Positions 31,345 through 43,000 of a stretch of DNA of 64,000 bases are shown here, one piece after another. The notes beneath the pieces were generated by a model, which saw only the letters and a program-made list of their open reading frames with translations, made no database searches and was not told the DNA's origin. Both the position numbers and the translations under genes were made by a program. Origin of the DNA: Rhynchopus euleeides (Eukaryota; Euglenozoa; Diplonemea; Diplonemida; Diplonemidae); assembly GCA_963210315.1 (NCBI GenBank), contig OY723246.1, positions 2,232,001-2,296,000 on the forward strand. The letters run 5' to 3'. Position 1 is the stretch's first letter. Each line of letters begins with the position of its first letter.

Positions 31345-33130
31345 CTAGGGCGGAATGCGGACGTAGTGCTCTGATGACGACCCCCGGGTGTACTGATCTG
31401 CTTTCTGCTCATCAGTTGGGACCCACATGCATTCGATGCAGAGCTCAGCGCCCTGTGCAACCGTGAAGAGATCCGCAAGTATTCCGTTTGCCACGAACGA
31501 TGACGAATGCCCCCGCTGTATTGAGTGCACGAGGGGTAGGTTGTCGACCATCAGACGTACCCGCTTGTTCGTATAGTGTAGGGCGGTAAGGCGTACTGCC
31601 TGGCGCGCCGCGTGTGCCTCCTTCAGGTATATGTGGTGCCCGGAACTCGGCCCCTGGAAATCTTCGTATGCCACGAGCGGAGCGGCTGTGTCGATGAGAA
31701 CCCCCCAGCGCGTCGATGACGCGTCAGACCACACTGTTACTGCGTCCGTCGGCGGTCGAAGTACCCAAAAGTTGGCCCGCATGCGGTGAGTACGCATCTT
31801 GATCTCGGCTCGCACTGAGGGTCGGACCGCCACCTGGCGATCCCACGCGCCCCGGTCATCGACTGAGGCAGCTGCAATGTCCTTCATGAAAGTCAGGGTT
31901 GACGGGAGGAAACACAGGTGGGCCTTCGTCGTGTAGGCATGCCACACCAAACCCCCCACGACTTTGAAGATCTCTCTTGGTGTAGCGGGCTTCCCCCCGA
32001 CAACTGCCCTCAACTCTGTCCCCGACAGGAACTTCTCCAGCCATGATTCGTCTGATCTGTAGCGGTGGTTTCTCAGATCGAACGCGATCCCGAACGAGGT
32101 GAATCGCTGCACCGGGTGCCCGTAGTCTGGGTCATCGAGGTTCATCACAGCGTTGGTCTCGGCGCACCGGTGGAGGAAAGCGTCAAACGAACTCTGTACT
32201 CCTTCCTCCGACCCCCCCAACACAATGAAGTTATCCACCCACGTGGCCCCCTCTTCCTGTGGCAGGAGGACCCGGGCGGAGCGGTGCGCGATGCAGGGTG
32301 CGAATGACCACCCCATGCACAACGCTTTCAGACGTGTGCGGACATAATCCCCTCGACGGTCACCCACGTTCACCCCGAAGTATTCGCGGATTTCCGGGTG
32401 CACGGGAAACTGGTAGAACCAGCTCTTCCCATCAGCCAGTGCTGCCCAGCTGTGCGATGTAATTTGATCTATCACGTCGGTGATCGGAGGGAGGCGCATG
32501 TCGAATGGGTGCGTCATGAGGGCGTTGAGTGGTCTTCCATCCAGCACGAAACGCAAACCCCCCGACTTCTTTGGCACTGTGAATGCGTGCAGCACCAAAC
32601 TCTGCGGGGCGGTCTCGAGGACTTCGAAACCGATCAAAGCGCTGAGGTGTGTCCGCAGATGTCTTGAGACTTTGTCGCACGCGTCGGGCTGTGATTTAAT
32701 CCGCTTGATGGCACCCGGGATGAACTTCGAGTAGAATGCCGCGGGGTCCGTGATCATGTCGAGGACGCCGTCAAGCTCCCCTGTGGTGTCCAGCTCCCGC
32801 AGCCTGTCGAGGTTCAAGAAACTGCTGCAGATCGGCGCGATGTAGTCCGTGCCCGGCGCCGGTGTGGATCTAGTGGCGGGGGGCCGCGCCCTCCGAGATG
32901 ATACCCTCACTGCGAAGCAGTCGTCGTACAGCGTGTCCAGGCCAGGCCCAAACGTGTCGTCATGCAGACCCGAGGCATCGACCTGCTCCTGTGACCCCTC
33001 TGGTGGAATGCTGCCGTCCCTCACGTACTTTCGCGTTCTAGGTAGCCAGGACAGCGAGGGGATCTTTGCCCGCAGAAGGTGATTGGTCACTGTGTCCCCG
33101 TTCCGCGCATTTTTCGGGACGTGGCTGCCG
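31345..33130 (-). CDS. reverse transcriptase and RNase H of the YR retroelement
   Basis: The frame is open further upstream, but the part overlapping the recombinase gene is probably not used, so I place the useful start near the recombinase stop. The reverse transcriptase part has TVPKKSGGLRFVLDGRPLN, MRLPPITDVIDQI, ALADGKSWFYQFPVHPEIRE and ALCMGWSFAPCIAHRSARV. It is followed by an RNase H domain (AVTVWSDASSTRWGVLID, YLKEAHAARQAVRL, VRLMVDNLPLVHSI). This is the typical RT-RH pair of DIRS-group elements; no methyltransferase-like domain follows. Confidence 0.85.
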
Positions 33131-34043
33131 TGCGTGACACCTGCTCCAGCGCCGCTGTCGGGCAGTACCTCAACATGGCCTCCTTTGTTGCGTGTCTGCT
33201 CAGTGTTTGGATGTCGTCCAACGGCGTCCCCTGCAGGGCCAAATGATGTATCGCTCCCCGACGTAGTGAATGTGGGGTCAGAGCAGGGTTGATGCGTTTC
33301 ACCGCCCTCGCCACCTTGTGGTAAGACACCCCCTCGAAAAGGCACTGCAGGGGGCTCGTTGTGGATGACAGGAGGCGGCGGAGACGTCCGAGCTGTTTTG
33401 GTGGCAGCTCCAGACCCGTGAAACGACCGAGCTTCCATGGGTCCCCCTTTGTGTTGCACCACTGCACCGCCACCACCCCGTCCGCCCGGATACGCACCTC
33501 CTTCGCCAACAAACCCCGCACGTCTGCCAGACGCGCCGCCCCCGCCCAGCAGATTGAGATGGCCAGCTGTACTAAACTCCGCCTCTCCGCTTCGATGATG
33601 TCTTCCACCTCCGGTGCCGTCGCAGGGGGCTTCTGCTGCTGGGCCCGCAGAGCACCCTGTTTCTTGAGTCCCCTTCTGTAATCCATGAGTTCCTGGCTCT
33701 CCCCGAGCTGCACCCCCTCGTACCGCTTCAGTGCCGCTCCGATGTTGACCGTGTACTGCAGCGCTGTGCTCCGTGTCCTCGAGTCGATGCATCGGAGTTT
33801 TGCCGTCCAGAGGATGATTGCCATGTCGTGGGAGATCCGCCCCCGCCCCTTTTCCCAGTTTTCCTTGAACCTTCGGTACCGTCTGTAACAGCTCCTGATG
33901 CTGCGCCAATATGACTCCGAGAGGCAGTCCGCCAGTGTCTGCCTTGCCGATCTTAAAATCTTCTCTCGCTGAGTTGTTGTCAGGGGGGGTTCTGTTGCTT
34001 CCCGCTGCATCGGTGCGGGAGGACCGGCCTCAAGGCCAGTCAC
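33087..34043 (-). CDS. tyrosine recombinase of the YR retroelement
   Basis: It encodes 318 residues. The C-terminal half has the recombinase signature: the first arginine region (AISICWAGAARLADVRGL), the HSLRRGAIHHLALQG block with H-x-x-R, DIQTLSRHATKEAMLRYCP with the second His and a candidate nucleophile tyrosine. It should integrate the circular DNA copy of the element. Its start overlaps the Gag stop by four bases (ATGA), which suggests coupled translation, and it overlaps the RT frame downstream. Confidence 0.88.
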   Translation of the reverse strand: MTGLEAGPPAPMQREATEPPLTTTQREKILRSARQTLADCLSESYWRSIRSCYRRYRRFKENWEKGRGRISHDMAIILWTAKLRCIDSRTRSTALQYTVNIGAALKRYEGVQLGESQELMDYRRGLKKQGALRAQQQKPPATAPEVEDIIEAERRSLVQLAISICWAGAARLADVRGLLAKEVRIRADGVVAVQWCNTKGDPWKLGRFTGLELPPKQLGRLRRLLSSTTSPLQCLFEGVSYHKVARAVKRINPALTPHSLRRGAIHHLALQGTPLDDIQTLSRHATKEAMLRYCPTAALEQVSRTAATSRKMRGTGTQ

Positions 34044-35155
34044 TGCCGGTCCTTTCCCGGCTTTCCGCCCGGCGCCTTTCTGTCCCAGTCACGATCGCGA
34101 GTCGTAGGTGGTGCTGCCTGCTTCCTGTCGCGGCTGTGGGCCGGGACGGACCTCTGCTGGCGTGAGTTCCGGTAGTCACGGTCCCTCCTGTCCCCGTCCC
34201 GTCCGCGGTGCTCCCCCTCCTTCTTTGCCTCTTCAGCCACTCCTTTCAGCAGGCGCCGCTGGGCCGTCTCCGAGAAATCCTTTGGCGCGATGATTTCAGC
34301 CCTCGCCACGTACTCCCTCCGGTGCTTCGGGCCGTACAGCCCCAGCTGCGTAATCCCTGTCAGCTGGTTGATGTTGGAGTGCAGCATGCGGATGATGCCC
34401 TCCTTCGGGGGTTCGCCGTCGGTGATGAGGTCCAGTGTGTTCGTCAGTGTGCTGAGATACTGTGCGACGTCGTACTCGTACGCCTTCGCGTCCTCGATGT
34501 TCACGGGCAGGGCGTCTTCCCTGAAGGCCTTCCTGCATCTGTCCCGGATCTTCTCCCGGATCGCGGGCACCTCCAGGTCCCGCCATGTCCCCACTGTGTG
34601 AGGCGAGAACTCCGGTGCCAGGGTGGCCCCCAGCTGCTTTTTGAGATTTTTAGTCTCAAACTCCAGTTGCTGGATCCGCAAAAGGAGGGGGGGCTTCTCG
34701 CGCTCTAGCGTGTCCACCCGTTTTGCCAAAGCGGCGATCGTCGCGCGCAGTTCCCCCTGTGTGTCGACACCCGGCTGCCTCAGCGACGACTCGTCGTCCG
34801 ACGCCCCCAGCGACGCGTCGTGGGGGTCCTCCGAGAGGGACAGGGAGTCGGGATCCCGAGTGTCCCCCGGGGGATTGTCGCGATGTTGCTCCATCGCGCA
34901 CATCGGGCACACCCACGTCGGTTCCCCCAAACCCTGCACAAAATCCCCAGACACGTTTTTCGGGAGGAAAGCCCGGATGCAGGTCTTACAGGCCGCCCGC
35001 CCGCAAGTGCTGCAATGGCCCCTTCCCCGCGAGGTGTGCTCCGCCTGGCAGTGTGGCGTGAACACGCAGGTGTCCACTGCCACTTCCGGATCCCCGTACC
35101 CCGTCACGACTGGCACCCCCAACCAGTCCATGTCGTGGGGGTGCATGTCCGACAT
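34040..35155 (-). CDS. Gag-like protein of the YR retroelement
   Basis: About 371 residues from the ATG at 35155 (MSDMHPHDMDW); the frame is open further upstream into the tandem repeats, to 35383. The N-terminal part has a cysteine/histidine cluster (CQAEH, HCSTCGRAACKTC, WVCPMCAMEQH) that should bind two zinc ions in a RING/PHD-like way. A coiled coil follows (ALAKRVDTLEREKPPLLLRI), then a helical region (about residues 200-300) and a very basic, Arg-rich tail, which fits nucleic-acid binding. Confidence 0.75.
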   Translation of the reverse strand: MSDMHPHDMDWLGVPVVTGYGDPEVAVDTCVFTPHCQAEHTSRGRGHCSTCGRAACKTCIRAFLPKNVSGDFVQGLGEPTWVCPMCAMEQHRDNPPGDTRDPDSLSLSEDPHDASLGASDDESSLRQPGVDTQGELRATIAALAKRVDTLEREKPPLLLRIQQLEFETKNLKKQLGATLAPEFSPHTVGTWRDLEVPAIREKIRDRCRKAFREDALPVNIEDAKAYEYDVAQYLSTLTNTLDLITDGEPPKEGIIRMLHSNINQLTGITQLGLYGPKHRREYVARAEIIAPKDFSETAQRRLLKGVAEEAKKEGEHRGRDGDRRDRDYRNSRQQRSVPAHSRDRKQAAPPTTRDRDWDRKAPGGKPGKDRQ

Positions 35156-35925
35156 GGGTGATCTAGCACCTGCGTCGAGTCTGCTCTGATCGCTCTGTCG
35201 TAGAAAAATTCGGTGATCTAGCACCTGCGTCGAAGTCTGCTCTGGTCGCTCTGTGGTAAAAAGCGGTGATCTAGCACCTACGTCGAGTCTGCTCTGATCG
35301 CTCTGTCGTAAAAAACTCGGTGATTTAGCACCTGCGTCGAAGTCTGCTCTGGTCGCTCTGTGGTAAAAGGGGTGATCTAGCACCTACGTCGAGTCTGCTC
35401 TGATCGCTCTGTCGTAAAAAATTCGGTGATCTAGCACCTGCGTCGAAGTCTGCTCTGGTCGCTCTGTGGTAAAAGGGGTGATCTAGCACCTACGTCGAGT
35501 CTGCTCTGATCGCTCTGTCGTAAAAAATTCGGTGATCTAGCACCTGCGTCGAAATCTGCTCTGGTCGCTCTGTGGTAAAAGGCGGTGATCTAGCACCTGC
35601 GTCGAAGTCTGCTCTGGTCGCTCTGTGGTAAAAGGCGGTGATCTAGCACCTACGTCGAGTCTGCTCTGATCGCTCTGTCGTAAAAAATTCGGTGATCTAG
35701 CACCTGCGTCGAAGTCTGCTCTGGTCGCTCTGTGGTAAAAGGCGGTGATCTAGCACCTACGTCGAGTCTGCTCTGATCGCTCTGTCGTAAAAAATTCGGT
35801 GATCTAGCACCTGCGTCGAAGTCTGCTCTGGTCGCTCTGTGGTAAAAGGCGGTGATCTAGCACCTGCGTCGAAGTCTGCTCTGGTCGCTCTGTCGTAACA
35901 AACCGTGATCTAGCACGCACTGTTT
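35156..35925 (-). repeat. 53-bp tandem repeats in the retroelement leader
   Basis: About 15 head-to-tail units, each with GTGATCTAGCACCTRCGTCG. Two kinds, one with GGTCGCTCTGTGGTAAAAGG and one with GATCGCTCTGTCGTAAAAAA, alternate so that the real period is mostly about 106 bp. They lie between A1 and the Gag frame and may act in transcription or recombinase binding. Confidence 0.9.
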
Positions 35926-36020
35926 TCTGCCTGGAAACGCCTGATCGCGAGTTGGCGATTAGTAAATCGCTTTATTTTTTTTTTTTATTTTTTTTTTATT
36001 TTTTTTTTATTTTTTTTTTC

Positions 36021-36325
36021 TCGCTGGCGCTAGTGATGTCGGCTGGCAGAAAAAACACACAACAAAACCCCCCCCCCCCGCGTGTCGAGTGACCTTACCT
36101 GTCAATGAAGTACAGAAAATGTGTCGGGTTGGGTGGAGCATACACACACACATACACATATGTTCACACAACACAGGGCAAACCGCACAAACGTGTTCAC
36201 ACATCCGGCATCCTATGCGAAATACCCGCCGCTCCCCGGGAGCTGTTGCGGGAACCATCTGCTCTTCCGACCCACCGAGACTCTTGCCGTATTTTCTCTA
36301 CCACACGGGGTGTGTTTTACCAAAA
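36021..36325 (-). repeat. split direct repeat A1 of the YR retroelement
   Basis: It is about 305 bp, forming the 5' end of the element on the minus strand. It differs from A2 only by a few bases near CCTTACCTGTC and in C-run length. T-rich sequence (TTTTATTTTT units) lies just inside it at 35970-36020. Confidence 0.88.
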
Positions 36326-37032
36326 AATTGCCGAACACTGAATGTGACCTGTACGTGCTTCAACGCGCTCACGTGGGGTGGGCCGCTTTTCAGCGACTCA
36401 CATCCCGCCGTGCCACACCCTCGCCTTTACAGGTGAGGGGGTGGAATCCAACCGGGGGCGAATTCGCCCGGAAATGAAGAAGGGAACCGCCGAGTCACTG
36501 ACATGATCAGGATAAGTGTCAAGCTGACGCACCCTGATCCAGAGCACGCTATTGTATAAACCATCACTGCACCGCGTTGGAAATGAAGGATGCTTGAGAG
36601 CAACATCTCGTTCTCTGCCTTCCTCTTCGCCGTGTTCTTCGCCTCGGCTGGTGTCAGAACTGACAGGTGAAGTCCGCAGGGGTGGGGTTTGATGGACTTC
36701 GCCCCCTTCTGGCGGATCTACCCTCAACAGATGTTTCGTTCGGCTGGCGGTGGTTTGGCCTCGGGTCATCCTGCTGAGAAGTCACTGCTAGGTAGGGTGG
36801 ATGCGATCCCCCCGCCGAAGAGCAACAATGGTCTTGCGAAGGCATGCTGGCGCTGCGCCTGCAGTCGTCTGCTGTCCCCAGCTTCGTTTCTGCAATCTGT
36901 CTGAAGGTTCCAGCAGCGGCAAGTTATTTGGCGATTTCGGTGAACCACCCAGCCCCCCTGTGCTGCGCATCTGTGTTGTGTTGTGCGTTGCACGCACCCC
37001 CCCCTCCCCCCGCCACAGGAAGCTGCAGGGCG
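36326..37032 (+). promoter_or_regulatory. upstream region of the giant surface-protein gene
   Basis: No separate gene is supported. A CT/C-rich tract ends in CCGCCACAG at 37018, fifteen bases before the ATG at 37033, a strong acceptor-like site, so the leader is probably spliced. The frame of the giant gene is also open back to 36796 with another ATG at 36844; starting there would put the hydrophobic signal segment about 65 residues inside the protein, which argues against it. Confidence 0.45.
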
Positions 37033-40000
37033 ATGGGGGCCCGATATCTTCGGCTGCTCGTTGCTGCACTCCTTGCAATGGGTGTGCCTGGTGCCACAAC
37101 GCTGCGACGCGACGGCACCGTGCTTGCTGGGGGTGCGACAGCAACTGCCACATTGACCCAGACGCGCACCTACTCACGCACGTGGACCCCCTCACATAGC
37201 AGCACAGTGTCTGTGTCACTGCCGACGGCCACGTCCTCCGTGTCTCAAACCGCATCTGATACCATGTCGATGACACTCCCCACAGCTTCTGCATCGCGCA
37301 CAGCCTCTCGGTCTGTGTCACGGAGTGCGTCCCCGACACAGAGTGTCACGATCCCAACTGCTACGACGTCCATGTCGCGCACAAGGTCATTGACAATGAC
37401 AGCAACTCTTCCAACAGCGACAGCGACAGTAACCCTCACTCTCAGTGCGTCGAGGTCTGGCTCTCAGACAGAGTCTGTTTCCTTGCCAACAACAACAGTG
37501 TCGTTGACGGAAACCATGTCGCCGACTGCAACAGTGACTCTCCCAACCGGGACTGCATCCGACACCCTGTCGCTGTCGGAGACACTCTCTGCAAGCAAGA
37601 CTGTGTCTATGTCGCTTCCCACCACCACTGCATCGATGTCTGTGACGCAGACGCGCAGCGCCACGCTGACCCTTCCAACATCGACAGCAACAGCAACTGA
37701 CACGCTGACCTTGTCGCAGACGGGGACACCGACACTCACTTTAACTCTGCCGACAGTTACTTCATCTCTGTCTGTTTCTTCTTCAAGCACCGCAACGGTG
37801 TCCCTTCCGACTGCGACACTCTCGAGAACGCTGTCCCTTTCAGCGACGCGCACCTCAAGCCACACGCTTTCTCTGACACTTCCAACAGCTACCTCAACAG
37901 ACACGCACACTCTGAGCCTGTCAGGGACGCTCACCCTTCCAACTGCAACTGCATCAGAGAGCTCCACGCTGTCAAATACGCTGACACTGACGCTTCCGTC
38001 ATCCACACTCACAGCCACGTCAACACTGAGCTTGACGAGCTCCCTCACGCTGCCCTCAGTCACCGGGACCGTCTCGCTGACCCTCCCATCGGCAACGGCG
38101 AGTGTGACCTTGACACTCCCCACAGGCACTGCATCTTTGACGTTGACGCTCCCCACAGCATCTGTGTCTCTGTCCCTGACCCTCCCGACTTCAACTGCGA
38201 CAGCCACGTTGTCTCTCCCTACAGCTTCAGAAACAGGGACACTGACGATGACGCGTTCTGTGACTGAGTCTGCGACGCTGTCGCTGACACTTCCCACGGC
38301 GACACTGTCGGATACACTCACCCTGCCGACAGCAACGGGGAGTTCGACTATAACACTTCCGACATCCACGAATTCTGAGACTCTGACTCTTCCGACTCAG
38401 ACAGTGACATCGTCACTGACTCTTCCGACAACTACCGGATCGATGACCCTGACGCTTCCCACGGGGACAGCGTCGGTGAGTCTGACGCTTCCCACAGTCA
38501 CATCGACTTTCACACTGACGCTTCCGACGGTCACTGCTAGTGATACATTCACGCTCCCGACGGTGACCGAGTCTGCGTCAACTACTCTACCAACGGGGAC
38601 TGAGTCTGTGACTCTGACGCTTCCGACAGTGACTGGCACTGTGAGTCTGACTCTCCCCACTGTCACATCGACCTCCACACTGACACTTCCGACAGTCACT
38701 GCGAGCTCGACAGTGACGCTCCCGACGGTGACTGAGTCTGTGTCAATGACCCTGCCAACAGGTACTGCTTCCACGACGCTATCACTTCCTACAGGAACCG
38801 GGACTGTGAGTCTGACGCTCCCGACATCGACATCGACTTTCACACTGACGCTTCCGACAGTCACTGCTAGTGATACATTCACGCTCCCGACGGTGACTGA
38901 GTCTGCGTCAATTACTCTACCAACGGGGACTGAGTCTGTGACTCTCACACTTCCGACAGTGACCGGGACTGTGAGTCTGACGTTACCCACGGCAACGATG
39001 AGCGTGTCCCTGACCCTCCCGACAGGGACTGCGACATACTCGCTGACTCTCCCCACATCGACTGGGACAGTCACGTTCTCCCTTCCGAGCGCAACGGAAA
39101 CATATACAGTGACGCTGCCGACTGTTACTGCATCTGAGACATTGACACTGCCAACATTTACCGCCAGTTTCTCACTGTCCCTTCCAACCTCATCAGCGAC
39201 GGCTTCATTCACGTTGACACTTCCAACGCAGACGTTGACAACAACACTAACGCTGACTCTGCCAACGGTAACTTCGAGCGCGACACTGACGCTTCCAACA
39301 GGCACTGCGACAGTATCTTTAACCCTGCCGACGATGACTGTGACTGACACGCTGACTCTTCCGACTGGGACCGGCACAGTGTCCCTCACACTCCCAACTG
39401 CTAGCGCCACCTCGACCATGACATTGCCGACTGCAACTGTCTCTGTGACGCTCACACTCCCCACGTCAACGGAGACTCTTACAGTGACGCTTCCATCTGC
39501 TACAGCGACAGACACAATAACACTGCCTACAGCAACCAGTACAGTTTCTCTGACACTGCCGACCGCCACTGCCACCTCGACACTGACGTTGCCAACATCG
39601 ACAGAAACCCTCACGCTGACCTTGCCGACTGGAACGCTGACAGAGACCATCACGTTGCCGACAGGAACCAGTTCGCTGACACTGTCCCTTCCAAGTGCCA
39701 CTGCAACAGATACTGTGACCGTAACACTTCCGACACAGACAGCGACTGCGACCCTGTCTCTGACCCTGCCGACGTCGACAATAACTGCGACATTAACGCT
39801 TCCCACTAGGACTGCAACAACGACCATCACCCTTCCGACCGTGACAGTGACGTCAACTCTGACCCTTCCAACGGGTACATTAACATATACCATGACACTG
39901 CCGACTGCGACTGTGACATCTACGCTAACACTGCCAACAGGCACTAGCACTTATACAGTATCCTTGCCAACGGCGACAGCGACGGTGACGCTGACCCTCC

Positions 40001-43000
40001 CGACAGCTTCATTAACGGAAACCCTGACGCTCCCAAGTGTCACGGCTACAGTTTCATTGACACTTCCGACAAGTACACAGACACAGACCCTGTCTCTTCC
40101 AACAGACACAGCGACACTCACGATGACTCTTCCAACGGGTACTGCAACCGACACCTTGACACTTCCAACAGGGACTCAGACAGTGACTTTGACACTACCA
40201 ACAGGCACGGCAACCTTGACTCTCACGTTGACATTGCCCACAGCCACGATGACGCAGACCTTGTCCCTCACGCTGCCAACGGTGACAGACAGTGTCACCC
40301 TTACGCTTCCGACAGGAACAGTGACGTCCACGCTGACCCTACCGACTGCAACAGAGTCATTCACTCTGACTCTCCCAACTGGTACTGCAACCTTCACATT
40401 AACACTTCCAACGACAACAGAGACCTTCACTCTGACTCTCCCAACTGCGACACAGACCTTCACTCTGACCCTGCCGACTGCGACAGAGACCTTCACGATG
40501 ACACTTCCGACAGGCACAGAGACGTTCACCTTCACCCTCCCAACTGCGACAGAAACCACAACGCTGACGCTTCCAACAGGGACTGAGACCTTCACCCTCA
40601 CTCTCCCAACTGCCACGGAAACCTTCACGCTGACCCTCCCCACCGGAACTGAGACCTTCACCCTCACCCTTCCAACTGCGACAGAGACCTTCACTCTGAC
40701 GCTGCCAACCGGGACGGAAACATTCACTCTGACGCTTCCTACAGGAACCGAGACCTTTACATTAACGCTCCCGACTGCGACAGAGACCTTCACGATGACT
40801 CTTCCGACTGGGACCGAGACTTTCACCTTGACACTACCGACGGGGACTGAGACGTACACGCTGACACTTCCAACGGCAACAGAGACCTTCACTCTGACTC
40901 TCCCAACTGCGACACAGACCTTCACTTTGACCTTGCCGACAGGCACTGAGACATTCACGATGACACTTCCGACTGGGACTGAGACGTTCACCTTCACCCT
41001 CCCGACTGCGACAGAAACCACGACGCTGACGCTTCCAACAGGGACTGAGACCTTCACCCTCACTCTCCCAACTGCCACGGAAACCTTCACGCTGACCCTC
41101 CCCACCGGAACTGAGACCTTCACCCTCACCCTTCCAACTGCGACAGAGACCTTCACTCTGACGCTGCCAACCGGGACGGAAACATTCACCCTGACGCTTC
41201 CTACAGGAACCGAGACCTTTACATTAACCCTCCCGACTGCAACAGAGACATTCACGATGACTCTTCCGACTGGGACTGAGACCTTCACCCTTACCCTCCC
41301 AACAGCGACAGAGACTTTCACCCTGACGCTGCCGACGGCAACGCAGACGTACACTCTGACTCTCCCGACTGCGACAGAGACATTCACCTTGACCCTGCCA
41401 ACCGGGACTGAGACCTTCACTCTGACGCTACCGACGGGCACAGAAACATCCACACTGACCCTTCCAACGGCAACACAGACGTTTACGCTGACGCTCCCAA
41501 CGGCGACACAGACGGTGACCCTCACTCTCCCGACTGCGACAGAGACCTTCACGCTGACACTCCCAACTGGGACAGAGACTTTCACACTGACTTTGCCCAC
41601 AGGGACGGAGACGTTCACTCTGACGCTGCCGACGTCAACTGCGACGGCGACCATTTCTCTGACCCTTCCAACGATGTCCGCAACCGACACTGTGACATTG
41701 ACCTTGCCGACTGCAACTGAAACGATCTCGTTGACGCTTCCGACCGGGACTGCGACAGTCACACTGACGCTGCCGACGTCAACTGCAACTGAGACCATTT
41801 CTCTGACCCTTCCAACGATGTCCGCAACCGACACTGTGACATGGACCTTGCCGACTGCAACTGAAACGATCTCATTGACGCTGCCGACTGCGACTGCGAC
41901 AACCACAGTGACACTGCCAACCGGGACTGAGACCTTCACTCTGACGCTTCCGACTGGCACAGAGACATTTACACTGACCCTTCCAACGGCAACAGAGACC
42001 TTCACCTTGACGCTCCCGACAGCAACGAGTACATTCACACTCACGCTCCCGACTGGAACAGTGACCTTCACCCTCACCCTTCCGACTGGGACTGAGACGT
42101 ACACTCTGACACTTCCAACGGCAACAGAGACCCTCACTCTGACTCTCCCAACGTCGACTGAGACCTTCACGTTGACGCTTCCGACAGGCACTGAGACGTT
42201 CACGCTGACTCTTCCCACCGGAACGGAGACCTTCACGCTGACCCTACCGACTGGCACAGACACGACGACTCTGACGCTACCCACAGCTACAGTTACAGTG
42301 TCACTTACGTTGCCGACGGGAACTGAAACCTTTACATTAACACTTCCCACGGCGACTCAGACGTTCACGCTAACGCTGCCGACAGCGACAGAAACTGTGT
42401 CACTTACCCTTCCAACGTCAACAGTGTCCGTGACTTTGACCCTTCCAACAGTCACATCGACCTACACACTAACTCTTCCAACTGCAACGTCGACGCAAAC
42501 TCTGACACTGCCAACCTCAACTGTGACCTACACCCTCACCCTGCCGACGTCAACTTCCACCTTCACTCTTACCCTGCCGACCTCATCCGAAACATTCACA
42601 TTGACGCTACCAACCGGGACAGAGACTTTCACCCTGACCTTGCCGACTGGAACCGAGACCTTCACCTTGACACTTCCGACCGCCACTGAGACCTTCACAA
42701 TAACTCTTCCGACATCCACAGAGACTTATACTCTAACCTTGCCGACATCGACAGCAACATTCACCTTGACGCTACCGACAGGAACTGAAACTGTAACACT
42801 CACTCTTCCAACAGCCACAGAAACCTTCACTCTCACACTGCCGACGGCCACCGAGACCTCGACCCTCACACTGCCAACAGGGACAGAGACATTGACGCTG
42901 ACCCTACCCACTGCCACAGAGACGAACACCTTGACGCTGCCAACCTCAACCGAGACGTTCACAATGACACTCCCAACGGCCACCGTGACAGAGACGTTGA

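Larger units (their letters stand above)
30826..36325 (-). mobile_element. tyrosine-recombinase (YR) retroelement with split direct repeats
   Basis: A 5.5-kb element of the DIRS/Ngaro/PAT/VIPER order. Read on the minus strand it is A1 (36325-36021), coding region, B1 (31283-31224), A2 (31223-30922), B2 (30891-30832): the A1...B1-A2-B2 split-repeat layout. A1 and A2 (about 303 bp) are nearly identical, so the insertion is recent. Three overlapping frames encode a Gag-like protein, a tyrosine recombinase and RT plus RNase H. The element looks largely whole. The string CCAAAA is shared at all junctions, and there is no target duplication, as expected for recombinase-mediated integration. Confidence 0.88.
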
